The notes under the pieces: generated by a model
Told to the model about the DNA's origin: nothing
Databases searched by the model: none
What the model saw: the letters and a program-made list of their open reading frames with translations, nothing else
Program-made: the position numbers and the translations under genes
Shown here: positions 1 to 13,382 of the stretch, in pieces
How the letters are laid out: every line of letters begins with the position of its first letter
Position numbering within the stretch: position 1 is the first letter of the stretch
Source of the DNA: Hysterangium stoloniferum
Taxonomy: Eukaryota; Basidiomycota; Agaricomycetes; Hysterangiales; Hysterangiaceae
Assembly: GCA_015178975.1 (NCBI GenBank)
Contig: WHVD01000173.1
Span: 1 to 64,000, forward strand
Direction of reading: 5' to 3'
Length of the DNA stretch: 64,000 bases

Positions 1-35
1 CAACCCAGGTAAATTCACTACCAGACTCGTAGATT

Positions 36-218
36 TTAAGTGAGATTCCATGGGCTTGTTTCTCCCATTGCAAACCAGCCCTCTTCTTCTTTGAGACGAG
101 CCATTGAATGAGGAAATTGTTCACCCAAGGGTATACGAAGTGGACGTTTTAGCATTACTACCATGTGACCCACAAGTGTCATCGGATTGAGATTATTAAT
201 GACGGCCAAAATTCCCAC
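36..218 (-). pseudogene. Possible exon of an unrecognised gene at the window edge
   Basis: An open minus-strand stretch of 60 codons with coding-like composition (hydrophobic start, then a segment rich in Arg, Glu and Pro). It ends in a stop near position 36. No domain is recognisable and no splice partner can be assigned because the window begins here. It could be an exon of a decayed gene or chance. Confidence is low. Confidence 0.25.
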
Positions 219-219
219 A

Positions 220-870
220 GAAATTGCGCAGCAAATTACTTGGAATGTTTTTCAGTAATCTCACCCTCTTTTACATGAATTGTATTAACTTATATATCCC
301 AACATTCATTCACCATCTGCTACATTGTAGCTATGCAGCCATTTTTTGGCCTCGAAATTTTGAAACATCTTACATAATCATACATAAAATTGCAACTATC
401 CAGTCCTTTTATCAAGTCCCATCAATTGGTCAAGCTCCAAGCGCCATTCGAGCTTCACGAATGAGGTAGAGAGGAAGCGCCTGTGGGATGACAACTCGCC
501 ATGTCCACTCTTGAAGACGAACCCCTCTGAGATGGGCGTCAACGCAGGGCACGTGCCCCTGTACTAGTGCCCACACACCAGCCTCCATACCCTTCTTTCC
601 ATGTCAGATGGTGACCTCTTCTCTTTGCGGATCTCCTTGAATGATCACAGTAATCTTTCATCCCATCCAGAAGAACATCTCCCATCTGTTTCCCAAAATT
701 TTGCGAATGTAGTCATCTCTATCAACCTCATCCAGGCCAATTTACACCATTCACTGCCAAAGACAGAGCGGGGTCCTTCCTACCATTGTATGAGCCACAG
801 ACACTGTGGGACAACGTCCTAAAGGATATAAATAGGTGAGTTTTCCTTCAGGCATTTCTCATGACTTTCT
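220..870. other. Stretch without a supported gene
   Basis: Only short open stretches occur here, without motif or consistent splice signals. I see no repeat or transposon end. Confidence 0.4.
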
Positions 871-3800
871 GTGACTATTAGGATCCTTGACAGTTCAGGC
901 AAAAAGGAAAGGCCAAAGAAGGGTTTTGGTAGTCAAGATTGGAGTCTCATCTCTTCTGATCGTGCTGATTGGTCAAGGTGGTTCCAACATGAGAGCAGTG
1001 GATCTACAGTGACTGCTAATTTGGTCGCCCAGGAGGACGTTCAGGAGGAGCAAATGGTGGTGGTCCCCACAGTGATGGATGAGCGCTTATTGGCTAAAGG
1101 GCAGGAGACAGACGCATTTTATGGTATGGTTGGCATGTTGCCCAGAATTGAAAACAATTCTCCCAAGAGAAGTTTGGAACCCGAAAAAACATTGGCAGAA
1201 GAGAATTGTCCCCTTCCCTCTCCCCCAACGAACCTCGGGTGTGATAGCATAGGCCATGAACTGTCCAAAGGACCCAAGAGGAAGAAACAGAAGACAAATA
1301 GTCAACAAAGTCCACCAGCAAGGACTCTAATACAAGATGTAGTACTGCCAACAACTCGTAGAGGCATTGGGCCGGGCAACCACCTCCACTGGAGCCTCAC
1401 ATTCTCTGGGTTCTGGCAGTATGGAAAAAACTGACTAATAATGGGAATCAGTATAGAGAAGAAGCTTCAAGACAATGGGCTGCACGGGTGATGCTTGCAT
1501 TGAAAATTAATGCAGAGGAATGTACAAAAGAAGACCTTGGAAAATATATGAATGATCACACGGAGGCTTTGCAAGAGTCTAAATCGGACGACCAAAGGCC
1601 ACTCTTACAAAGGCTGAGCGCCCTGACCGACTTGTCTGATGGAATTGAGTTGTGGAAGATGGGATGCTTGGTTAGACTGGGTCTAGAATTTTATGAGTGA
1701 GGCCACTCCCATTCTGTTTTGTCACCTATCTGAGTTCATGTTAGTCTACACAAAGGCGTAAAATCTAAACAGGGTATTTATAAAGAATGGAGTGACCGAT
1801 ACAGAGTAAAAAAGGAGTTGGTGAAGGCACTCTGTGGTGAGGCAGAGATTCTCCTATATTTGGTTCAGGCTGGTAAGGTTGAAATCTTTTAACAATGAAA
1901 TGAGGATTAATTTGGGATGTAGGAAGTATACATATTACATACTTGTTGTTGAAAAATGATCTGTGGAAGACTATCAAAAAGCAAACGGTCTTTAGATTGT
2001 TCTACGAACTGGGGAATATGCTTTTAAGCCCCCATGAGGATCGACGGTGAGGGATAGGATGAAAGCATGTCCATTCTAATTAATCTTTTTGTGCAGATCC
2101 AAGCATTAACCATGCAAGAAATGTGATTGTGGAAGGAATCAAATACATGTCATCTCAAACTCAAATATACGTCCTCAGGGGGTTGGCATTGATTGGAATA
2201 ACCTAGTTGAATGTGATTCTATTTTAAAGAGTTGCGTAAAAGCAAAGTGAGTGAAACTTTGGTCGAGGAAATTCATTTTGAGCTTTACGAGATGAAATTG
2301 GAATCACAGTTACTTTCACCTATGCAAACGATCAGATGTGTGGCCCTCTAGACTAGGCCAGTGGTGGAGACAGAGAGGAGAGAGCGACCTGAGATGAGTA
2401 TGATGATGGGTCTTTAATTCCTGTTCCTATATTAGAATTGTTCATGGAAAAGCTAATTGGGGGAATTCAGTTTCATGGAATTTAGCTTCCACGAGTTCAG
2501 ATTCAGGAGATTCAGGTTCCGGGAATTCAGGTCAAGTCGACGCTTCAAGTGTGAGATAGTGCACTGTCCAATCACAAACAAGGAAGGGAAGTACTCTGAG
2601 AAAATCTGGGCATCAAAGACAGAGCATCAGCGCGCTCTGGCATCCAATGCCACTAGGATAAAGGATATCTCAGAGCTCAATGAATGGGTGTGGATTCCCT
2701 TTTCAGTAGTGGTTTAATTCGATCTCTAATTAGGGAGACAGTACAAAGGCCAGGAAGCCAGACGGGGATGTCAAATAATAAAGAATACGTTTGGATCAGC
2801 TCGGAGATGATAGCAAGGTAAGAAGAGCGTGTGTGGCTATTGGAACAATTGCTGATGTGATTTCAGGAACCATTTTCAAATTGTCAGCCCACAAGGTGTG
2901 GAAATTATGGTACTTGCTGCAGAAACAGTGCCCAGGGAAAAGATGGACCTGTATGAGAATGTGGCATTATGCTTTTCAAGCGATACTCGGAGCCATTCAA
3001 CAGTCAAGTGGCAAACTACAGTCGTGGGGCAGTGCATTGGAGTGTATACCATAGATACGGAGAACGGGTAAGTGGCCTTCCCTGAGAGCTTCATATGGCA
3101 AGGGCTTAATGAATCTGTAGGAGATGGGGCTCCAGCTGGAATTCCAGGGGAGCTTCTGATGAAAAGAAAAACAAAAACACGTGGAAATAATGGCATCAGT
3201 CGCTCAAAGACTGCCATACCCCAGTCGAGAGGCATTGTCAGCCAAGGCTATAATGTCTGAATTAAAACCGATCATGGATAAATTTTTGGCACCAGTACTG
3301 GAGGTGTGTGTAAAAATTAATGGGTAGGAGTCGATTAGAATTAAACTGAGAGCCAATCAGGTCAAAGAATATTTCCCGGATGAATGTAAAATCCTGATGG
3401 AATGTGCCGACAGAATACCAGGAGGACATGTTCTTTTCGGTTGGCCATTTACCAGAGCTGTGGTGAATTTTGGGTGTGTGACGACATGCCACAAGGATAA
3501 AATGGATGCGAAATCACTAATCTCACTTACATACCATTTGGACCTAGTCAGGAAGAAAGACCTTGGGAGGGGGGAGCCATATGCTTTCCGGAATTGGGAT
3601 TAGTGATAGAGTTGCAAAGCTGTCAGACTATAGCATTTCGAGCCCACAGACAGCCACATTTCAACCTGCATGCGAGGGGAAGGAGGAACTCCTTGGTTCT
3701 TTCTACAGAAGAAGCGATTGTTAAAAATATTGCAGATCGTAACGGATGGGTAAATCACGTGCAGACTGGAGAAGAGGACTCGGGGAGTGTATCATGGTAG
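871..3800 (+). pseudogene. Decayed multi-exon gene with HxD...H...R dioxygenase-like domain
   Basis: Several collinear plus-strand coding segments belong together. 871-1430 has a basic nuclear-localisation-like patch (KRKKQK). 1450-1700 is a helical segment rich in Leu and Asp. Further segments lie at about 2560-2700, 2800-3070 and 3397-3800. The last shows His-Lys-Asp after a VTTC strand (about 3490-3498), then GLVIEL, a distal His pair (RAH..PHFN, about 3645-3660) and an Arg in RRNSLVLS. That is the order expected of an Fe(II)/2-oxoglutarate dioxygenase double-stranded beta helix (HxD...H...R). The frame changes between the HKD part and the distal His part (near 3510-3590), and stops fall between segments, so the gene is probably dead. 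I recall similar proteins in Agaricomycetes but cannot name the family. A TET/JBP-like affiliation is only a possibility. A JmjC relic follows directly. Confidence 0.5.
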
Positions 3801-4189
3801 ATTTATATATATGTAGATGGTTTAAAGAACTGGTTGTTTTTTCCCATGTGGAATACCCAATACCTTCTATTGAACATATTATACATATATCCCCCTTTTG
3901 ACATTTTAAGCTTATACTTACGTGCCTTGGTTACTCTGGTAGTAGCTAGTGATCTGTTGCATGATGAGCACATTGGAATTGGTAATGATTCTATGATATT
4001 CTCTCTAAGAACTCTGAATTCTACATTACTACTACTAAACACGCACAGTCATGTGCGACTCACTTATCTGGCCGATTTTTAAATCTCCACCAACATCACT
4101 CCGCACCTTTTGGAAATCTATCCATCCACCCAGTTTTCAGAATACATGGTAGACCCAGTAAGGATTCGCTTCTTGGTAACATTGTTCAT

Positions 4190-7100
4190 ATGTCTATATA
4201 CCTGTCCTTTCAGCAGAACCTGTATATCAAGTACCTTCCCTATACAATTCAGGCTGCCAATGGTGTTTTCTACGCGGAGATTTTCAGTGTGGCATTCTGG
4301 AAGGAGCAGCCTAAAGGCACACTATTTGTTACTGTGCTTCAGAATAGAGCTGTACAAAGGAAGATGAGACTGAGCTTGTCAATTCTATTGAAGAAATGCG
4401 GCCGTATATTGGATCAGATTGAAGATGACCTGAGATTTAATCGTAAATTCAGGAGTAAGGCTGGACTTGGCTCTTTTAAAGCACACACCTCTCTCCCCAA
4501 AGGTCATTCCACCACTTGGCTCTTCTTGATGCTTTTTACGGACCGTATACTCTGGGCAAGTTCTGGTGACCCTATTCCTCAGAATGTCCAATTGCATGAA
4601 CATCCCCATAGTCAAAGTTACAAGAAAAGTAGCAGAGTTGACATCTTCACAGAGGAGATGTATCTAGGGTCTGACAATGTTAATCAAAAAGACGTAGTCC
4701 AGGACTTCCTCTCTTCCATAGACGATATGGCCGAGAACCTCCTTGATGGTGATGAGCAGGAATCAAACATGGTATTATTAAATCAGGAAATTTCAAATTC
4801 TGGAGACCATCTTCCGATTGGAGATGAAAACTACAAGATGCACAGCGGTATAATATGGTACTCTGTCCGATTACAGGCCAGGGCTCACGTCACCAATGTG
4901 GCTGGAAACTGTTTTTGGTTGGCATCCTCTGTAGAGTTTTTATTAAGAGTGAGTATTCGTGCTTTTTGTAACTTAGATCTAGATTTAATCTTTTCTTTTC
5001 TTGCAGTCATTGGACAATGACTATGTGACAAATTTTCACCAGTTATTACCGTGAGTGCATGGGCATTTGGACTGTTTCCATTTTCTAATCCTTGATCATA
5101 GGAAAATTATGCCCTGCACACAAATCAATGATTTCATTAGAACACTTTTAGACAGCAAGACATCTCCCAATCTGAAATTCCCAGTATGCATGGCATTGGC
5201 AAATAGCCCAGTATTTATCTTGGACCGTTGCTGTTGCCTACAAAAGTTCCATCAATCCAATAAATTCCCCATGATGCATAAGCTCACTGAAGTGAGTAAT
5301 TTTCCTAGATGGTATATTATGAAAGTGACTGTTCATTAGTATGCACTTTCCACACCCCAACCAAAATCAAGGATGATTTTGGATACTGAGCGCACCATAT
5401 GGTGTTTAGTGTCTCAGATATTGGGCTACCTTCAAGACCCCTGTCTAGTAGCAAATGAACCTGAAAATGCCATCTGCACACAGGGTACTCAGGTGGTGTC
5501 CCAGATGATTGGGAAAACTGTTCGAGATTCGATATCTACCGTTAACTTTGAGGTTCATTTCACTCGTGAGCCTTGGCCTCATGCAGGAGAGCTGAGGGCT
5601 AGGAGACTAGAAAACTCACAAGTTTTGACTGCCTCCCACTCTACCAAAGCATCTATTCTCCCACCGTTGGCTGCCCCACAGGTGTTATCATCGGACGAGG
5701 ATGATTCTCCCACAGATGCTTTCACTCCCCCAGATGAACCTTCTCCTCCTGGCATTCCTTCTCCCAGTATTCCTTCTCCCAATGTTCCTTCTCCCAATGT
5801 TCCTTCTCCCAATGTTCCTTCTCCCAATGTTCCTTCTCCTGGTCTTCCTTCCCCCAGTGTTTCTTCTACCCCCCCAACTCCCCCCATGCCCTATCTCCCT
5901 CCAATGTTTCATCCCTTCTCTGTACACCTCCCCCTGACTCATCAGCTCTCCAAGAGTGTGAAAATCCCACTGCTTTGCCTGCACCCGATGACGATGGTGA
6001 TGGTGTCTCACCAGCAGTCGAGGAAGACCAGGACATGGATGTAGAATCTGAAAAGGATATCCCATCCACTGTGGAGGACGTTGAATGGGAGGAGCAGCAA
6101 CCTGAAGGTCCTACTGCTCTTCCTGCACCTAATGACGATGGTGCTCCTCCCAGTGTTCCTTCTACCCCGCTCACTCCTCCCCACCATGCCCCGTCTCCTT
6201 CCAACAATATCTCCTCTCCTCCCTGTGCATCTCCCCATGACTCATCAGCTCTCCGAGAGTCTGAAAATCCCACTGCTCTGTCTACACCCAATGACGATGA
6301 TAATGGCGTCGGATTGGCAGTCAAGGAACACCAGGACCACCATGTGGGATCTGAAGAGGATGTACCGTCCACCATGCAGAATACTGCATCTGAGGGTGAA
6401 CTGGTGGAACAGCTACAATCAGGCCAGCTTTCATCTCCCAATACTCTTGCACAGCAGTTAGAGTTACATCTAGGGAAACGAAAACGGGATGAAACTGGTT
6501 GGATAGCCTTGTTCCCTGTCATTTATTTTTGGCGGCTTACTTTGATATTCATTAGATTTGGATTCCACTTCTGAACTCACCGCTTTGCTTGATGAGGAGG
6601 ATAATTTGGAACCCAGTAACAATGATGCACCGCAAATAGGTGATGACGGTCAGGGAACAGTCTTGCCAAAGCCCAGTCTACATCCATGCAAAAGGTTCAA
6701 GCCACATACATCATACACCCCAAGAAAAGTGGGCTACAACTGGCACCTGAACATCAACTTGAAGGACTTGTCGGAAAGCAAACTGCCTGTAAGTATATTT
6801 CCAGATTGTGCATTTGTATTTTCTAGGAATCTCAATGTATAATGGGGTGCGGTGGTCAGGTTCAAATGAAATCTGGCAAGAAACCAGGGGTGGAATCTTA
6901 TGTATTCAAGACGTTTGTCAATGATGGAAATGGTGTTTACCGGTAAGTGGAGGGGAAATATGAATTAGAGTGGTTTGAAGGGTTGGTAAGTCCTTGCTAT
7001 GCTATGGGCTTCAGTTCCTCGAATATGGGTTGAGGTTCTATTTACTTTAGGAAACAGATCGGAAAGTTTTTGAGGACTTGATTAAGAATTCGCAACCCCC

Positions 7101-8636
7101 CCACTTTTATGACCCAAGCACTATGTCTGGCACCATCCCCATGGACTGTACCTGCTTCCCTGCATCGTGGTTAGAAGCTGTTATGGATAATGACGAGTCC
7201 ATGGACATATTACTGGAGAAAGTGTCCATTTTTAGTGACAGGGTGATTATGATCCCTAATCCAAAACGATGGCATGACTTCTTCAAGGATTGGCTGCATA
7301 AGAGTTTTGACATTCGACGATTGGCTCTCCACCAAGGTGTAGATATTCATATGGGACGGGAGGTTCATGGTAAGTATTAGCTCCTTATTCTGGTTCTGCT
7401 GTATGGTGTTATACTTACACATTGGAATTATAGCTCTTTACGAGTGTGAGTAAAGTGATCGGAGAGCTCACATGTATAAAGCCTCACTCATTCAAGTCTT
7501 TGATGGGAAGAGAAAGGCAATGAATTTTCTGGATATTCCAACAGCAGTTTCATTGCATCTGCCTGACATTTTACCATGAGTTCTCGCTGAGCTTGAGACA
7601 TGATAGGCTCCTTCTAAAGGTAGGCATCATTCCAGTATAATTTCATATGATATCTTGGCTGGGAATCGTGCTATGAATGACATGGTAGGATTTCCACAAT
7701 ATATATGACTAGATGGAGGCTTTGTGCAACTGAGGGAGCTCTTTCGAGAGCACACATTGATGCCAGGAAATTTGGTACTTGGATCCATATGGTGCATGGC
7801 ACAAAGCTATGGGTTGTTATATCAGGGGACATTGTAGAAACTTCACTGGAGGACCTGGACTATACGGCACATAAATGGACATACTATCTTCTGGAACCAG
7901 GAGACCAGTTGTGAGTGCCTGCTCATCTCGATTCCACACGCTCCCTCCTCCACTTTGGTTCTGATTTGTGTTTCCAGGTTCATGCCGGCTGGCACAATTC
8001 ACGCAGTGATGACATTGAATGACTCTTGGGTGGAAGGGGGGCATTTTTACGGGCGAAACTCTCTGCATTGGTCATTCTCAGCTGGCCTGTGAGAACATTG
8101 TCAAGGGCTTACCGATTGCAACACAGAGCATCCAGAATCTGAATACATCCTGCATGCATTATTAGAGACGTACCATGGAATACTGCTGTCCTATTTCCCT
8201 GATATACAGCAGGTGGGAGCGGAAGTCTGTCGTAAGTAGCATAGTTGAGTCCTGATTGGCACCTCATCCTCACAGTGGGGGATGGGCAGGGGATTCAAAT
8301 CCAAGAGCATACGAAGAAGTGTTAAATCATTGGCCACCCCTGGAGGAGCTCGCATATCTTCTGATCATGACAGGACATGCACACCACTTTGAGCCAGAGG
8401 CCATGGAAGGGGAGACTTATCATTGTTCTCAGGTTATTATCCTGACACAGGAAAAGAGCTTGGAACGAATCTTTAGCATTTTCAATTTCTGCCCAGAAAT
8501 TAAGAATCAGGTTCGACGGATTGAACGTGAAATGAGTGGGTATTTGAATTTGACGGGGGATAAGACACTTGACAGCTTATGTGATGCGGAGGGAGTACTT
8601 ATCACTCGGGATGAAATGGACCTAGATGTGATTTGA
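4190..8636 (+). pseudogene. Decayed JmjC-domain protein gene
   Basis: Collinear coding segments joined by GT-AG introns (for example 4951-5007, 6789-6826 and 7911-7977). The N-terminal part is acidic, followed by a long Pro/Ser-rich acidic linker (about 5640-6490), then the catalytic part. The first metal site is HID in AHIDARKFG (about 7753-7761), followed by GTKLWVV. The distal His is in PAGTIHAV (about 8000), followed by EGGHFY. This HxD...H arrangement is that of JmjC Fe(II)/2-oxoglutarate dioxygenases, some of which demethylate histones. The 8256-8636 segment is a helical C-terminal tail. Signs of decay: a one-base frame change in the C-run near 5879-5890, a stop near 7451, two more near 7580-7605, and a TGA near 8090. 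Plural JmjC paralogues are common in Agaricomycetes. Substrate unknown. Confidence 0.6.
5757..5850 (+). repeat. 15-bp tandem repeat coding Pro-Ser-Pro-Asn-Val
   Basis: The unit CCTTCTCCCAATGTT repeats about four times perfectly, with degenerate copies on both sides, inside the Pro-rich linker of the JmjC relic. The period is a multiple of three, so the frame is kept and the peptide PSPNV is iterated. Confidence 0.85.
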
Positions 8637-8639
8637 TTA

Positions 8640-9149
8640 GTAACCCCAGCCTGAGGGCATTTTTCTGTATGTATTATGGGACCGTTTGAAAACCAAGCCT
8701 TTGAGATTGTGACCGTGAAACTAAGGCCCAAGATCAAATGTCAGGGTGAGAATCATAGGTCACCATGGGCAGCTGTCCTGCCCTTCTTGCTGTGGAGAAA
8801 TATATGATTGACCCTTATGTATGATAGTGTTCTTTTAAGCACTACGGCAAGTACCAGAAGTTGAGTTGAATGGATATTAATAAAAAATAAAACAATGAGC
8901 TTTTTCATATCACTGCGACTTGTAGTAATTTCTTTCATGTCCCAGGCCTCATCCAGAGAAACCAAACAAAGCAATAATTAATATTTAAATAATAGATTAT
9001 TATTATCTAAAAACCAGCTGATATCATGTCACGTGACCTCCCGGTCACTTCTGCCTGCTACCACGTCTAATCAACTACAGCTCCCTCCTGATACCCAGCG
9101 GTCTTTATCCCTGCAGTCTGCTACCCTAATCATGAACCAAGAACTGTAC
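8640..9149. other. Intergenic, AT-rich, no gene seen
   Basis: The stretch follows the JmjC relic. It contains an AT-rich block (about 8970-9010) that could serve 3'-end formation, but no recognisable coding sequence or transposon end. Confidence 0.4.
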
Positions 9150-10740
9150 TGTGTACAACTGCGAGACTCACATCTCTTGAAAGGGAGCAGAAGCAATATT
9201 GTGAGGTGTTAAAGAATACTACTATCTCCCTAATCTTCATGGCGGTCCAGTGGGGCCTGCCAAAGTTTGACATTGAATTGGCTATCACCCTACTGGGAAC
9301 AATTGCTGAAACCTCTAATCCACCTCTCCTGCCCAACCTAAAAAGCATTGACTATGGTTTGCAAGTGTATTGTCAAGAACAATGAACTCTTCACCTTATC
9401 GGGTGAATGTTTACAAAAAGAATCATTTTCAGAGATTCAGAGCATTTGTAAGTTTCTATTATATTTCTCTTGTGCCATTTGTCCTCATTGCCCTTGCACT
9501 ACTGATATTAGAGATGCTGCAACCTGTGACTGCCCGACATCCGGGTAACCAGCCATAATCAATGCCAGTTATGGACTCAAAGCAGTTGGAGTTGTGGGGA
9601 TGAACCGAGGTAATTTATTATTTGCAGAACAGCTGCGTATTCTGAAACAATTTTTCACTGAAGGGACTTCAGAAACCTCCATTGGTTAACAGTTTATAGA
9701 AGTGAAATGTCTCACTTGCCCCGCAAGCTTTCATCTCAAGCTTTACATGAAGTATTGCTTCCAGTGGAAGTAAGTGCTCGTCAAGATGCTAAGGGGTATT
9801 ACAGGGTATACCTGTCGACTATTCAGAGCTCGGGTAAGGGAAATGCCCATCAGATTGCAGAGGTACTCTTTATACTATTCAATAAGGTTATCACGTATTT
9901 TTACTTGATGTCTAGCTCGGAAAAAGCAATGTATTCGTGGTACATCAGACTTTGTGGGATACCACCGATAAAGCATTTTCCCTTTGGGAAGACATTCCCA
10001 CTGATATGTTATCTACTTAGAACATGAATGACTCCATGGAGTAAAACATGCAGCAAAGGACTTGTTGCAGCACAGTTTGGATGTCAATGTTCAAAACACT
10101 GCAGTACAATCCAAGAGATTTACACCACAAAACGTGATGGTCACGGTCGGATCACCTTCCCACAATCTGTGGTCACATGGAAGAATGAGTTTGGTTCATT
10201 TGTGCTTAGGTGAGAGGATTTTTTCACACAGGTGCAGAATATGTTCAATGAGGTACGTTCAATGTCAATGTAGTTCATTTTTGGAAATAATCCTTGACTT
10301 CAGAATTGATCAAGAGACAGCAGTAAATGTGTGCAAATTTTGTGACTGGGCAGAGTTCAAGAAACAGATGGATAAGTACTGTGAGGTAGTCACTGATGAA
10401 ACCTGCCGTTTTGCTCCTTTTGTGGATCTGGTCAAGTGTATTTTTGACCAAATAGGTATGAAAGAAATACAACTGTGTTCCAATGATTGGACCTGGCTCT
10501 GGGGATCATATGCGGCTTGTAAAGTGGGAATAATCATGGCATGTATATGAGCTTCACTCTCGGCAAGAAGTGTAGGACGGGTGCCTATGGGGCCTTTCTT
10601 TCCCAGCACTCAGAAGTTGGCTTTGCAGGAATAACGGGCATAATCCTGGCGTCTATTTCCCCCAACCGCTCGCTACAACTAGTCCCTGTGGCGGCCACCT
10701 TGGATACCTTCACATTCCGTCCGTTAATATAAGGTGCCAA
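9150..10740 (+). pseudogene. Unrecognised decayed multi-exon gene
   Basis: At least four coding-like plus-strand segments occur at about 9160-9390, 9545-9690, 9707-9860 and 10305-10550. A plausible intron (about 9863-9916) carries GT and AG ends. The segments contain several frame changes and stops, and the 10305-10550 part is Cys- and Trp-rich. I do not recognise a domain. It may be a dead host gene or an uncharacterised transposon gene. Confidence 0.35.
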
Positions 10741-11022
10741 GCACAATACAAATTTATGCATTGGTTTTTGCCTTTTTTGATTGGGAAACCAGATGAAAGG
10801 CTAACAAAGGATTTATGGACAGGACAAGAATCTGAATTGTCACAAAATGCTCAGACCTCTAATATTGAGCTGAGATAAAGAACTAGATCAGTCTTCCCCT
10901 GCATTTTCATGGGAGAGGCTAAGTGATTGATTAGGGTTCTTGATCCACCATTTCCACAACCTCCCAGATCTATGTTTTGATGTACTATAGATCTCCGAGG
11001 TGTTCCTGCACCATCCTCACTC
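10741..11022. other. Stretch expected to hold the missing N-terminus of the next gene
   Basis: The membrane protein family encoded downstream normally has an additional N-terminal helix. No convincing upstream exon is visible here: stops interrupt the frame above 11023 and no clear donor was found. Confidence 0.3.
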
Positions 11023-12118
11023 ATGATGTTTTTTGGTACATTCCACCTCGCAGTCGACTTGGTTCGTGTCTTGGAAGGCTTCATCTCTCAAAGGGAAGCC
11101 GTCGGCGGTGCAGTCGTGTACTTTGCACGTCTTTACGAATGGAGCCAACTCCTCAAGACCGCCATCTTCACAATTCAGACTGTCCTGGCTGATTCCTTTG
11201 CAGTGAGTGTCTCATCCCTTCATCCATCATTCTCAATTAACTCTCCTGCTTCCACAGACATACCATTGCTGGGTCGTGTGGAACTGTTCCTGGGCTGTTA
11301 TCATTCCAGCTCTTTGTGTTATTGGCACTTTGAGTACGTCCTATGATCCTATTTCATCTCAAGCTCTGATCACACCCCTCTTCCTTCTTAGTCGTGGGCA
11401 TTGGTGTTGTTCACGGCTGTGCCATCCCCAAGAATGGCGATGTGTTCGCAAGCACCCTCTCTGGTTGGATCACCTCCTTCTTCGTCCTGACTCTCGCCAC
11501 AAACGTTATTTGCACCTGTGAGCCGTGTTCCTTTATTTCTAGTAGCACATTTCACTGACAGGGTTGCTTGTTTACTCTAGCACTCATTGCGGGTCGCATC
11601 TGGTTTACTACTCGCAAAGTGGCTCACTTCAGCGGTCAACAAACTCTTATGCCTGTGGTCATCATCGTCGTTGAGTCTGGGTTTATCTACTCTGCATCAT
11701 GTATCACTCTCCTTGTGGTGTACCTCATCGGAAGCAATGAACAATACCCGGCTTTGGATGGGGTAAGCCCCCATTCTTTAATATGCAATAATGTCCTAAG
11801 ACTTTCCTTTTTTCTAGACTTTCCCCATTATTTTCCATCGTTTTCAACCTCATTATTGTTCGTATTGCCCTGGGCATTGCACATGGGGGCGCATCAGGCA
11901 TGCAAACCACCAACCCTCCTTCAGCTATTGGAGACAATGCCCATTCATTCGCATCCCACCACAACAACTCTCAGTTTCCCATGAAACCCCTTGCCGTTCC
12001 CGTCACCCAATTGGTATCAAAGGAGACTGATACACCGGTCAAGGAGAGGGATGAGGATAGTTTCACGACAGATGAGGGAAGGGAGAGGAAGGAGAGGGGA
12101 AGCTGGAATGCTGTTTGA
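11023..12118 (+). CDS. Multi-exon, multi-helix integral membrane protein (basidiomycete family)
   Basis: Five exons can be read: 11023-11202, 11258-11333, 11392-11517, 11581-11762 and a last exon ending at the TGA of 12118. The first three introns have GT-AG ends and keep the frame. The last junction is uncertain: the acceptor at 11817 breaks the frame, whereas AG at 11800 keeps it but leaves an intron of only 38 nt. The product has about five hydrophobic helices, including segments around YHCWVVW, the SFFVLTLATNVIC helix and a helix with ESGFIYSASCITLLVVYL. An acidic, basic-ended C-terminal tail follows. Small membrane proteins of this type form large unnamed families in Agaricomycetes. Ligand and role are unknown. 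The N-terminal helix is not found, so the start is provisional. Confidence 0.65.
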
Positions 12119-13382
12119 TTTTACTAAATGTTCTTGAAGAGATAAGAGGGGGGGGAAGCTTTTAGACTCATCCAACACTCCAGTCGTTTTTCACTCGCAA
12201 AGCCACCATGCGTCGCTCACTTTCCATTTGCTTGCCTTGCTTTCACATACCATACAGTGCATCAATACCATCCCATTCCATTCTGCAGCTACTCCCACAT
12301 TACTCTGATTTCCCTCCTTCATGTTCTCTTTCTCTCCCCACCCGTCCTGCCGCCTACACACCTACCATAAAACATGTACCATCAAACAATCCCAACAACG
12401 CCTTTGCACTCCTTTCCTTGTACCCATTCCTCAATCGCACTCCTAACACACTCCTTCGGTCTACCAAAAGTATTCATTTTACATACTTATACTGATGCGT
12501 AGATAGAATTGGGACATTTGATTGGTTTTTGTAGTCTCGGTCTACATGCACATTGCGAGATTTGGTGATTTGGTGGAGTGTGGATGTTGGTCATACCCCA
12601 CCTAATCCCTTGTTATCCTTTCTACATAGTAGTGGGGTTTGTATCCATAGTTGTATATGTTTGTATTCCTTTTTTGCTGAATACGATTGAATTGATATTT
12701 GCGCTTAAATCAATTAAACACAGTCCAGTTTAGTGAACCAGTTTTGAGTTGTACGTTCAAGCCTTTGACACAGGCGCATCCTCTTCCTTGAATGCCACTC
12801 AGATGCGGCATTCAGTCTCCCTCATTATCATAGTATCAGCGTTCAAGTAAGGCTATTATTATCCAGCTAAGACATAGCCATTGAGGTACATCTGCAGGAA
12901 CAACTACCACTTGACATTAAATACTATACCCTCGTCACTTTCATTTCGTTGTCCATGCTCATTATGAAACATGATGCTAAGCACGAGCTGTCAGCGTCAA
13001 GCTCACCGAACATCACGATCACAATCATGTGTATATAATCAAGTACATATGGAAAAAGCTCTTCGCCCAGATTTATTTCATTCGAAACCCATTTAGCACC
13101 TTCATTCTACGCCTCTCGGGAAATTGAGGATCAGGCTTCAAAATGTCATCTGTCGATTTCTTCTACACGTCCATTTGTGTGCAATGATCCCAGGGTATTG
13201 ATGGCTGACACATTTGTGATCTTAATGCCATTGAACCAGACAATATCAAGCTGATGTCTTCAGGATATTGATGGGTGGACATCACAAATCTGCTTTTGAG
13301 ATAGCTTGTAGGTATTGTAGATGTACAAGAGATGTATCAAAATCTGGATATCACTCGAAGACTATCACTAATATACAACACC
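12119..13382. other. Long intergenic stretch, no supported gene
   Basis: The first part follows the membrane protein gene and is C- and T-rich (about 12180-12480), then AT-rich. An open stretch at 12208-12495 has low-complexity composition and no motif. No terminal repeats or splice-supported exons were found. Confidence 0.4.

Noticed and set aside
2457..2560. Phe/Arg-rich repeat peptide
   Set aside because: The neighbouring frame gives a Ser/Asp/Gly-rich peptide, more like a linker of the upstream dioxygenase-like relic.
5579..6522. Minus-strand Gly/Ser/Arg-rich frames
   Set aside because: Mirror images of the Pro-rich repeats of the JmjC relic.
12208..12495. 95-codon open frame downstream of the membrane protein gene
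   Set aside because: Pyrimidine-rich low-complexity stretch, no motif, no splice support.
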